From the NCBI GenBank assembly GCA_002389295.1, contig DGOE01000053.1, positions 1 through 9,055 on the forward strand: 9,055 bases of DNA. Direction: 5' to 3'. Shown piece by piece: positions 1 to 6,026 of the stretch (its first letter is position 1; every line of letters starts with the position of its first letter). The position numbers and the translations under genes were made by a program. This DNA comes from Flavobacteriales bacterium UBA4474 (GTDB taxonomy: Bacteria; Bacteroidota; Bacteroidia; Flavobacteriales_D; Sanyastnellaceae). Under the pieces are notes generated by a model. That model was not told the DNA's origin. It did not search any database and saw nothing but the letters and a program-made list of their open reading frames with translations.

Positions 1-21
1 GGCGTCAACGCCCCCGATGAA

Positions 22-438
22 TCAGGGGTCTTGGTCCGGCACAAAGGCCAGGCATACACCATTGACGCAGTGGCGGGTCCCGGTTTCGGTGGGACCGTCT
101 GGAAAGACGTGGCCGAGGTGTGAATCACAAGTGGCACAGCGGATCTCCACCCGGACCATGCCGTGGCTGTTGTCCGATAGCCGTTTGACCTTGTCAGTGT
201 CGGCTTCACGGTCAAAGCTGGGCCATCCGCATCCCGCGTCAAATTTGGCCTCCCCTGAATACAGCGCTGTTTGGCACACCCTGCAATGGTAGGTTCCACC
301 CCGCTGCTCATCATTTAACGGGCTTGAAAATGGGCGTTCCGTTCCATTGCGCCGCAGCACACGAAATTCCTCAGGAGTCAGCTTGCCCGCGAGCTCTTCG
401 TCGTCGAAGGTCTGATGTTCCACCAGCCCTGGATTCAA
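22..438 (-). CDS. msrB: Peptide-methionine (R)-S-oxide reductase, MsrB
   Basis: This enzyme reduces the R form of methionine sulfoxide in proteins, normally with thioredoxin as electron donor. The 138 residues cover a whole single-domain MsrB. Two CxxC pairs that bind structural zinc are visible (C52/C55 and C101/C104). The GCGWPSF motif (69-75) carries the likely resolving Cys70, and RHCVNG (122-127) carries the likely catalytic Cys124. The family signature HLGHVFPDGP is at 107-116. There is no signal peptide, so it should be cytoplasmic. The start is TTG at 438, which overlaps the TGA stop of the upstream helicase (TTGA). The next alternative is GTG at 423, and there is no ATG before the conserved core. 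An extra cysteine (C129) sits just after the catalytic one, where Ser is common. The family call is secure; the exact start is less so. Confidence 0.95.
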   Translation of the reverse strand: MNPGLVEHQTFDDEELAGKLTPEEFRVLRRNGTERPFSSPLNDEQRGGTYHCRVCQTALYSGEAKFDAGCGWPSFDREADTDKVKRLSDNSHGMVRVEIRCATCDSHLGHVFPDGPTETGTRHCVNGVCLAFVPDQDP

Positions 439-2006
439 GAGGGGTTGCCCGAAGAGCCTCCGGATGACTGTCCGCCGCCGCCTTGGCCGCCGCGCTTGTC
501 GTTTCTGTTGCGGCGGCGCTTTCCGCCTCCTTGACCGCCTTCTTGGCGCTGCCCTTCCGGACGGCCGCCTCCGCCATGACGTCGGCCTCCCCGGCCCCGG
601 TCACGGTTTCCTCCGCCGCCACCGCCGCGACGGTCACCGCCACGTCCGCGTCCGCCGCCACCACCGCGTCCACCCCGACCACCGCGGTCGGAAGGGGCGT
701 TGGGGTCATAAACGGGGCCTTCGCCCAATGACTCGGGGAGCGGCTCCTTGCGCACTTCCATGCCGATGAGCTTCTCGATCTTGGAGAAGTTGCGCATTTC
801 GCCTGGCGTGATGAGTGTCACGCCCATGCCGGAACGCTCAGCGCGGGCCGTCCGCCCGATGCGGTGCACGTAGTCTTCTTCATTGGGCGGGACATCGTAG
901 TTGATGACCATCTCAATGTTGTCGATGTCGATGCCCCGGCTCACCACGTCGGTGGCCACGAGCACGTGGATTTTGCGGCTGCGGAACCGGCGCATGACGT
1001 CCTCCCGGTCTTTTTGCTCGAGGTCGGAACTGATGGAGCCCACATTGAGTCCGGCCTTGGACAGGGAACGTGCAATGATGGAAATCGACCGTTTGCGGCT
1101 CGAGAAGACGATGACCGACTTCAGCCCGCGGTCCTTCAACAGGTGAACCAGCAACTTCGGCTTTTGGTCGTCGTGTACGGGATAGGCAGCCTGTATGACT
1201 TTTTCGGCTGGACGGGACAGGGCAATCTGCACGGTCACCGGGTCCTTGAGCATGGTCTGTGCCAGCTTGCCGATGCGGTCGGGCATGGTGGCGCTGAAGA
1301 GCAAGGTCTGGCGCTCGGGATTGCAGTGCTCGGCAATGCGGTTGATGTCGCCGAGGAAGCCCATGTCGAGCATGCGGTCCGCCTCGTCCAGGATCAGCAC
1401 ATCGATCTTGGTGAAGTCTACATAGCCCAAATTCATGTGACTGAGCATCCTGCCCGGCGTCACGATGGCGATGTCTACGCCTGTAGTCAAGGCCTTCTTT
1501 TCTCGGTCGAAATCGCTGCCACTGCCACCGCCATAGATGGCCACACTGGATGTTCCAGAGAAATAGCCAAAGCCCTCACAGGCCTGGTCGATTTGCAGGG
1601 CGAGTTCGCGGGTGGGTGTGATGATCAGGCATTTGATGTGATCACCCCCACCGGATTCGTAGATGTTGTGCATGGTCGGCAACAGGAAAGCCGCTGTCTT
1701 TCCGGTGCCTGTCTGTGCGATGCCAATCAGGTCGCGTCCTTCAACGATGGGAGGAATGGCCAGTGCTTGAATGGGTGTGGCCATTTCAAAGCCCATGGAA
1801 TCCAAGCCCTGTTGAACGGCATCGCAGAGCGGAAGCTCATTGAATGGCCTTTTTTTGGGTTCCTCCGGAGGCGCCTCTTCCTCTGTGGTTTCTTCTTTCG
1901 CGTCCCGGGTCGGCGCTTCCTGCGCCTCGGCTTCTGAGTGGCCCTGTTCGGGCCGGGACGCATCCTGTGGTGCCAACGGTTCGTCGGCGGAGTGCGTATC
2001 AATCAT
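435..2006 (-). CDS. rhlE: DEAD-box ATP-dependent RNA helicase, RhlE type
   Basis: An ATP-dependent RNA-remodelling enzyme, probably acting in ribosome assembly or RNA turnover. All helicase motifs are present: Q motif around 55-80, motif I AQTGTGKT (97-104), Ia PTREL (131-135), Ib TPGR (183-186), II DEAD (207-210), III SAT (238-240), V around ATDVVSRGIDI (351-361) and VI HRIGRTAR (381-388). About 50 Glu/Pro-rich residues precede the core, and the last ~85 are an Arg/Gly-rich basic tail, so the 523 residues are a two-domain core plus disordered ends. This is typical of Bacteroidota RhlE-like proteins. The start is ATG at 2006 with no obvious Shine-Dalgarno. msrB follows with overlapping stop and start. 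The helicase class is certain; calling it rhlE rather than another DEAD-box paralogue rests on overall resemblance. Confidence 0.93.
   Translation of the reverse strand: MIDTHSADEPLAPQDASRPEQGHSEAEAQEAPTRDAKEETTEEEAPPEEPKKRPFNELPLCDAVQQGLDSMGFEMATPIQALAIPPIVEGRDLIGIAQTGTGKTAAFLLPTMHNIYESGGGDHIKCLIITPTRELALQIDQACEGFGYFSGTSSVAIYGGGSGSDFDREKKALTTGVDIAIVTPGRMLSHMNLGYVDFTKIDVLILDEADRMLDMGFLGDINRIAEHCNPERQTLLFSATMPDRIGKLAQTMLKDPVTVQIALSRPAEKVIQAAYPVHDDQKPKLLVHLLKDRGLKSVIVFSSRKRSISIIARSLSKAGLNVGSISSDLEQKDREDVMRRFRSRKIHVLVATDVVSRGIDIDNIEMVINYDVPPNEEDYVHRIGRTARAERSGMGVTLITPGEMRNFSKIEKLIGMEVRKEPLPESLGEGPVYDPNAPSDRGGRGGRGGGGGRGRGGDRRGGGGGGNRDRGRGGRRHGGGGRPEGQRQEGGQGGGKRRRNRNDKRGGQGGGGQSSGGSSGNPS
438..689 (-). 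repeat. Low-complexity Gly/Arg (RGG) coding tract
   Basis: Residues 440-523 of the helicase are almost entirely Gly, Arg, Gln, Asn and Lys, with repeated RGG and GRG units. The coding strand is therefore a dense series of GG and GGG runs. RGG tails in DEAD-box helicases bind RNA non-specifically and are disordered. The tract also opens spurious reading frames on both strands. No perfect tandem unit is visible; it is a degenerate repeat. Confidence 0.8.
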
Positions 2007-2015
2007 TGAAAAGTG

Positions 2016-2033
2016 TTCCCACGCTTGGTGGAA
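2016..2033 (-). promoter_or_regulatory. Small hairpin just upstream of the helicase start
   Basis: The arms TTCCCAC (2016-2022) and GTGGAA (2028-2033) pair around a five-base loop with one bulged C. On the minus strand this would lie in the 5' leader of the helicase mRNA, ending about 10 bases before the ATG at 2006. A role in translation or RNA stability is possible but is inference only; a stem this short could occur by chance. Confidence 0.25.
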
Positions 2034-2043
2034 GGGTGCAAAG

Positions 2044-2069
2044 GTCGGTCATCGCTCGCATGAACCGAC
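2044..2069. promoter_or_regulatory. Inverted repeat in the divergent intergenic region
   Basis: GTCGGTCAT (2044-2052) and ATGAACCGAC (2060-2069) are complementary over 9 bases with one extra A, around a seven-base spacer. The repeat lies between the divergently transcribed helicase and PKD-protein genes. It overlaps a minus-strand -7-like octamer, GACCTTTG (2046 down to 2039), which matches TAnnTTTG at all but the first base. It could be an operator or an mRNA leader hairpin. I see no good -33 partner, so the promoter reading is weak. The rest of the 141-base gap shows nothing else that I can support. Confidence 0.35.
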
Positions 2070-2147
2070 GCGCGCAAGTAATATTGGTGGAAATGCAACC
2101 TTCCGGGGTCTGAAGGGTTAAATTCAAAACCCGGTCCAGCGGCTCAA

Positions 2148-4820
2148 ATGAAGGTCAAGTCCATTTTTCTAGCATTTGTGCTCTCCTTTGCTGCGCTCGT
2201 GGGTCACGCGACCCACATCGTAGGCGGAGAGATCAGCTATGAAGATTTGGGCGGGGGCAATTACCGCATCCGATTGGTGGTGTACCGCGATTGCGGTCCG
2301 ACCAACCAAAACGGTACGGGGTTTGACAACGCGGCTTCGGTAGGCATTTTCAATGCCCAAGGCCAATTGGTCAATACGGTCAACATCCCGCTGTCGTTCC
2401 AAAATGTAAACGAGATCCCTGTGACGCTGGAGAACCCCTGTGGTACGCCTCCACCCTCTGTGTGCGTGGAAAGTGCGGTGTACGAGCAGGTGGTGGACAT
2501 CGGGGAATCCAATGGCGGGTTTACGCTGAGCTATCAGCGCTGCTGCCGCAACCCCTCCATCATCAATTTGAACAACCCGGATGATGCGGGTGCCACCTTC
2601 ACCACCCAGATTCCCGGCACGGGTGTCACTACGGAGGACAACAGCAGCCCATTGTGGAACAGCCTTCCGCCGGTGGCCCTCTGTGCTGGATTCGACTTCT
2701 TTTTTGACCACAGCGCTACGGATGCCGATGGCGACAGTTTGGCCTACACATTCTGTTCACCCATGTTTGGCGGAACCCCCAATGAGCCCGCCCCCAATCC
2801 ACCCAATGGCCCGCCCTACACCGATGTGAATTGGGCCCCGGGATATTCGGCGGGTTACCCATTGGATTCGGACCCCGCCATGGACATTGACCCGGTGACG
2901 GGTTTCATCACGGGCATGCCCACCACAGCGGGGCAATACGTGATTGGCATTTGCGTGGAAGAATGGCGAGACGGTCAATTGCTGAGCACTTCCAACCGCG
3001 ATTTTCAGTTCAATGTGACGGTCTGTGACCCCAACATCAGTTCCAACGTCGCCATACAGACCGGTGGTCAGTTGTGTATTGGCGAGAGCATGGACTTCGA
3101 GCAGTTTTCGGTAAATGCCACCTTTTTCCATTGGGATTTCGGGGTGCCCGGGATCGCCTCGGACACCTCCAATCTGCCGTTTCCATCGTACACCTTCCCA
3201 GAGCCGGGCACCTACACGGTGACGCTCATTGCCAATCCAGGCTGGCCATGCGCCGACACGAGTTCGACCGTGTATGAGGTGTTCAGTCCGGTAGAGCCCG
3301 TGCTCGAAGTCACCGGTTTCGACTGTTCTACAGGGGTGCCGGTGTTTGATTTTGGCACCTCGGAGACCTACGCCGGAGGCGACTTCAATTGGGATTTTGG
3401 CAACCTCGCTTCCAGTGGGGCCAGCAACCTTGCCGCGCCAGATGGCATTGGGTTTCCGGAAATCGAAGATGTCGAAGCGGAACTGACGGTGGTGCTCAAT
3501 GGGTGTTCGGGCAGTGGGGTCTTGGATTGGACGCCTCCACCCCCACCAACGGCCGCCATCGGCGCGCAGGAGGACTTCTGTACGGGATTCTCCCTGAGCT
3601 TCCAAAACAACAGTGTGGGCGGCGCTTCCTACATCTGGGAATTCGGAGAGCCGGGCAATGACGATGTGAGCTTTGATGCCTTTCCGACCTGGACGTATGA
3701 CGGACCGGGTACGTATGTTGTTGATTTGATCGCCTTGGCCGACTTCCAGTGCCCGGACACCACTTCAGCGGTCTTTGAGGTGGCCTGGTTATTGGAACCG
3801 TTTTTTGAAACCCCCGACCCGGAGTGCTTCCAAGAGCACAGTTTCAATTTTGAGGCCATTGGGGTCAACGATCCGGGTGCCACCTACCAATGGAACTACA
3901 GTCCGGGAACGGCCATCCAAGATGCCGGGGCTTTTCTGCAGGGCTTGTCTTACCCTGAGCCCGGTGTCTATACCGTAGAGGTGGTGGTCACGGCCGAAGG
4001 GTGCGAGCGGGATTTTGAAAGCGAGGTGGAGGTGTTGTTCGATCCTTCGGTGGCTTTTGACGGCGGGCCATTGAGTGGTTGCCCCCCCCTGCCCATCAGC
4101 TTTGCGAACTATTCCCAGACCGAGACCGTAGCCAGCTATACCTGGTACTTCGGGGATGGCGGCACATCCAATGCGGTGGAGCCCAGTCATGTCTATACTG
4201 TGCCCGGTGAGTACACGGTGACCTTGGAAATGTCGACAGCAGGCTTTTGCGTCCAAGACTTGGCGACCACGCAGACGGCCTTCATCGAAGTGCTGCCGAC
4301 CCCCACAGCAGGGTTTTCCATCACGCCTTCCTTGGTGGACATTTTGGAGCCGGTGGTTCAGGTAGAGGACTTGAGCTCAGGGGCGACTCAGCATTATTAC
4401 AATTTTGGAGATGGCGGCTCATCCAATGAGCCCAATGGCACGTACATCTTTCAGGGGGCCGGTGTGTTCAATGTGACCCAGACGGTGATCAATGAGTACG
4501 GTTGTACTTCGACAGCCCAGGGAGAGGTTGGGGTCAATGGCACCTTGTTTTATGCGCCCAACAGTTTCACCCCTGACAACGATGGCATCAACGATGTGTG
4601 GATCCCCACTTCCACAGGTCTGGCTGCCTACATGTGCCAGGTTTACAACCGCTGGGGAGATGTGGTTTTTGAGACCGACGACCCTTCGGTAGGATGGCAA
4701 GGAAACGTCCGGGGAGGGGCGCATTATGCACCGGATGGGGTCTATTTGTACGAGGTGTATCTCGAGGACCAATTGCGCATTCCATTTACCTATTCCGGTA
4801 GAATTCAGTTGCTCAGGTAA
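2148..4820 (+). CDS. Secreted PKD-repeat protein with type IX (type B, CHU_C) C-terminal sorting domain
   Basis: A large exported protein, 890 residues, probably displayed on the surface or released. Residues 1-21 form a Sec signal peptide (basic MKVK, hydrophobic core, likely cleavage after GHA). The mature protein opens with HIVGGEISY, a start often seen in Bacteroidota gliding-motility-associated proteins. Residues ~22-295 are a Cys-rich module that includes a DADGDSLAY motif (192-200) and an Ig-like stretch, TGFITGMPTTAGQY (251-264). Six PKD-like repeats of about 84 residues follow (~306-796), with signatures such as WDFG, YFGDGG and PGTYTVTL. The end (~800-890) has SFTPDNDGINDVW, VYNRWGDVVF and a terminal GRIQLLR, which are hallmarks of the CHU_C / gliding-motility C-terminal domain recognised by the type IX secretion system. 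The ligand or function is unknown; adhesion or matrix binding is a guess. No catalytic domain is seen. It is transcribed divergently from the helicase. Confidence 0.9.
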   Translation: MKVKSIFLAFVLSFAALVGHATHIVGGEISYEDLGGGNYRIRLVVYRDCGPTNQNGTGFDNAASVGIFNAQGQLVNTVNIPLSFQNVNEIPVTLENPCGTPPPSVCVESAVYEQVVDIGESNGGFTLSYQRCCRNPSIINLNNPDDAGATFTTQIPGTGVTTEDNSSPLWNSLPPVALCAGFDFFFDHSATDADGDSLAYTFCSPMFGGTPNEPAPNPPNGPPYTDVNWAPGYSAGYPLDSDPAMDIDPVTGFITGMPTTAGQYVIGICVEEWRDGQLLSTSNRDFQFNVTVCDPNISSNVAIQTGGQLCIGESMDFEQFSVNATFFHWDFGVPGIASDTSNLPFPSYTFPEPGTYTVTLIANPGWPCADTSSTVYEVFSPVEPVLEVTGFDCSTGVPVFDFGTSETYAGGDFNWDFGNLASSGASNLAAPDGIGFPEIEDVEAELTVVLNGCSGSGVLDWTPPPPPTAAIGAQEDFCTGFSLSFQNNSVGGASYIWEFGEPGNDDVSFDAFPTWTYDGPGTYVVDLIALADFQCPDTTSAVFEVAWLLEPFFETPDPECFQEHSFNFEAIGVNDPGATYQWNYSPGTAIQDAGAFLQGLSYPEPGVYTVEVVVTAEGCERDFESEVEVLFDPSVAFDGGPLSGCPPLPISFANYSQTETVASYTWYFGDGGTSNAVEPSHVYTVPGEYTVTLEMSTAGFCVQDLATTQTAFIEVLPTPTAGFSITPSLVDILEPVVQVEDLSSGATQHYYNFGDGGSSNEPNGTYIFQGAGVFNVTQTVINEYGCTSTAQGEVGVNGTLFYAPNSFTPDNDGINDVWIPTSTGLAAYMCQVYNRWGDVVFETDDPSVGWQGNVRGGAHYAPDGVYLYEVYLEDQLRIPFTYSGRIQLLR
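3063..4535 (+). repeat. Six tandem PKD-like repeats framed by cysteines
   Basis: The repeats cover residues ~306-796 of the secreted protein. Opening cysteines lie at 310, 393, 478, 560 and 645, and closing cysteines at 368, 453, 535, 619, 701 and 786. The spacing is therefore 82-85 residues, with 56-60 between the members of each pair. The sixth repeat lacks its opening cysteine. Repeats 1 and 3 share FG.PG and C.DT.S features and differ from 2 and 4, which hints at a two-domain higher-order unit. One disulfide per domain is inferred. Confidence 0.7.
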
Positions 4821-4864
4821 GCCCAATATCGTTTCTGCTTACCTTTTCCCAACAAATCGGAGTT

Positions 4865-5239
4865 ATGGAAGGCGATCACAACCCATCAAACTGGAACCGG
4901 AATGACCGGCGTGAGGAGGACGTGCACACCATTGCAGTCAAGGCAGGGAAGCGCACGTACTTCTTTGATATCCGCGCCACCCGGGCCAAGGACCTGTACC
5001 TGACCATTACCGAAAGCAAGCGCCAAACCAACGCCTCTGGCGAAGTGAGCTACAGCAAGCACAAGTTGTTTTTGTACAAGGAGGACTTCGAGAAATTCAG
5101 CGATGGCCTGCGTGATTCCTTGGAGAAAATCGGGGAACTGCAGGGAACCGATGGCTTTCAATCCGGTGAGCACCACGGGCCAAGCAACAGTGAAGTCAGC
5201 ACGGACGGGGGTGACGTGAGCTTCGACGATTTGTCATAA
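4865..5239 (+). CDS. PUR-family DUF3276 nucleic-acid-binding protein
   Basis: A small cytoplasmic protein of 124 residues. Residues ~22-92 match the DUF3276 / bacterial PUR-alpha-like domain: AGKRTYFFDIR (27-37), DLYLTITESKR (43-53) and HKLFLYKEDFEKF (66-78). Members of this fold bind single-stranded DNA or RNA; the Borrelia homologue is a DNA/RNA-binding regulator. An Asn/Arg-rich N-terminus precedes the domain, and about 30 Ser/Gly/Asp-rich acidic residues, probably disordered, follow it. The ATG at 4865 has a GGAG only two bases upstream, too close to be a convincing Shine-Dalgarno. The gene lies 44 bases after the PKD-protein gene and may or may not share its transcript. The target nucleic acid cannot be read from the sequence. 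Confidence 0.88.
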   Translation: MEGDHNPSNWNRNDRREEDVHTIAVKAGKRTYFFDIRATRAKDLYLTITESKRQTNASGEVSYSKHKLFLYKEDFEKFSDGLRDSLEKIGELQGTDGFQSGEHHGPSNSEVSTDGGDVSFDDLS

Positions 5240-5260
5240 CCGCCGCGCCCATTTCGGCGG
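5240..5260 (+). terminator. Possible weak terminator hairpin after the PUR gene
   Basis: CCGCCG (5240-5245) and CGGCGG (5255-5260) form a six-base GC stem around a nine-base loop, directly after the TAA stop. The flanking AACC and GGTT can also pair if two G are bulged. There is no downstream T-run, so intrinsic termination here is doubtful. Confidence 0.3.
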
Positions 5261-5288
5261 GGTTCCGTGTGGATAAATCGCGGGCTTT

Positions 5289-5305
5289 CCGGGGGCTGTC
5301 CCCGG
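5289..5305 (+). terminator. Strong GC hairpin, terminator or promoter-spacer structure
   Basis: CCGGGG (5289-5294) and CCCCGG (5300-5305) form a perfect six-base GC stem with a five-base loop, followed by CTATATTTG. It could act as a terminator for the PUR gene with a poor T-tract. It also sits immediately upstream of a -7-like element, so its role is ambiguous. Confidence 0.35.
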
Positions 5306-5306
5306 C

Positions 5307-5314
5307 TATATTTG
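5307..5314 (+). promoter_or_regulatory. Bacteroidota -7 promoter element (TATATTTG)
   Basis: TATATTTG is an exact match to the Bacteroidota -7 consensus TAnnTTTG. It ends 12 bases before the ATG at 5327 and would drive the hydrolase-parA-parB-DUF5683-dapB run. The -33 element is poor: TTTC at 5286-5289, 17 bases upstream, is the best I find. The leader would be very short, under about 10 bases. Confidence 0.4.
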
Positions 5315-5326
5315 AGGTTCATCGGC

Positions 5327-6025
5327 ATGGACCTTACCTACCTCGGACATAGCAGCTTTTTGGCCATTTCAGGCGAGGTGAGGATTTTGTTGGATCCATT
5401 TATTACGCCCAATCCACTGGCCGAATCCGTGGATGTTGAGGCCCTTTCCCCTACCCACGTGTTGTTGACCCATGGCCATGAAGACCATGTGGCGGATGCG
5501 GAGCAGGTGTTGCGCCAGTCCGGCGCGGAGCTGATTGCGCCCTACGAGGTGGCGACATGGTTTGGAGCCAAGGGCATCGACCGGATCCGTCCAGTCAATC
5601 CCGGCGCGCAGCTCAGCCTGACGTGCGGGGCTTCTGCGGTCCAGGTGCGCGTGGTGGGCGCGGTTCACTCCTCTACCCTCCCCGACGGATCGCCAGGCGG
5701 AGTGGCTTGCGGATTCGTGATGGAGGCGGAGGGCAACAGGGTGTACCATGCGGGAGACACCGACCTCTCCATGGAGATGGAACTCATCGGAAGACATTGG
5801 CCGCCCGATGTGGCGGTGCTTCCCATCGGGGGCACTTTTACCATGGGGTACAGCGATGTGCCGGCCGCCATGGACATGTTGCGTTGCCGACACATCGTGG
5901 GCATGCATTACGATACATTTCCTCCCATTGCCATAGACAAGGAATCCGCTGTGCGGACCGTTACTGAGGCAGGAGGAACATTGCACTTGCCGGCGATCGG
6001 CGAAGTGCTGGAAACAGTTTATTGA
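5327..6025 (+). CDS. UPF0173 family metal-dependent hydrolase (metallo-beta-lactamase fold)
   Basis: A predicted cytoplasmic hydrolase of 232 residues, close to the usual ~225-235 for UPF0173, with unknown substrate. The metallo-beta-lactamase-fold metal ligands are visible: THGHEDH (48-54, with H49, H51, D53 and H54), H114 in GAVHSS, D144 in HAGDTDL (141-147) and H194 in GMHYDTFP (192-199). The family N-terminus, MDLTYLGHSSF, fits the ATG at 5327. The frame stays open upstream to a GTG at 5267, but those 20 residues do not look conserved and would overlap the promoter-like element. The stop is one base from the parA start, so the two are probably co-transcribed and coupled. A functional link to segregation is not established; the gene may simply share the transcript. 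Confidence 0.92.
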   Translation: MDLTYLGHSSFLAISGEVRILLDPFITPNPLAESVDVEALSPTHVLLTHGHEDHVADAEQVLRQSGAELIAPYEVATWFGAKGIDRIRPVNPGAQLSLTCGASAVQVRVVGAVHSSTLPDGSPGGVACGFVMEAEGNRVYHAGDTDLSMEMELIGRHWPPDVAVLPIGGTFTMGYSDVPAAMDMLRCRHIVGMHYDTFPPIAIDKESAVRTVTEAGGTLHLPAIGEVLETVY

Positions 6026-6026
6026 A

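Noticed and set aside
1..21. Short GC inverted repeats downstream of the msrB stop, read as a terminator
   Set aside because: Stems are only four bases, there is no T-run, and the window ends before the region can be judged.
371..731. Ala/Thr-rich open frames on both strands in the helicase tail and msrB 5' region (for example 371-709 minus, 483-731 plus)
   Set aside because: These are frame shadows of the Gly/Arg-rich codons; the compositions are low-complexity and resemble no protein family.
864..1937. Open frame of 357 codons on the plus strand, antisense to the helicase
   Set aside because: It lies wholly within a helicase gene with every motif intact, its product has no recognisable domain, and long antisense frames are common in GC-rich genes.
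2757..3605. 282-codon antisense frame opposite the PKD-protein gene
   Set aside because: The plus-strand protein is continuous and has clear PKD repeats here; the antisense product has no recognisable features.
4840..4847. TACCTTTT as a -7 promoter element for the PUR gene
   Set aside because: It matches TAnnTTTG at seven of eight positions, but no TTG lies at the right distance; the nearest (4809-4811) is 28 bases upstream.
5267..5326. GTG start extending the UPF0173 hydrolase by 20 residues
   Set aside because: The extra residues do not resemble the family, they cover the hairpin and -7 element, and the ATG at 5327 gives the standard N-terminus.
5456..5461. CACGTG cores as possible parS sites (here and at 963-968)
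   Set aside because: Both lie inside coding sequence, and the flanks do not match the GTTTC...GAAAC arms of the conserved parS palindrome, so only the six-base core agrees.
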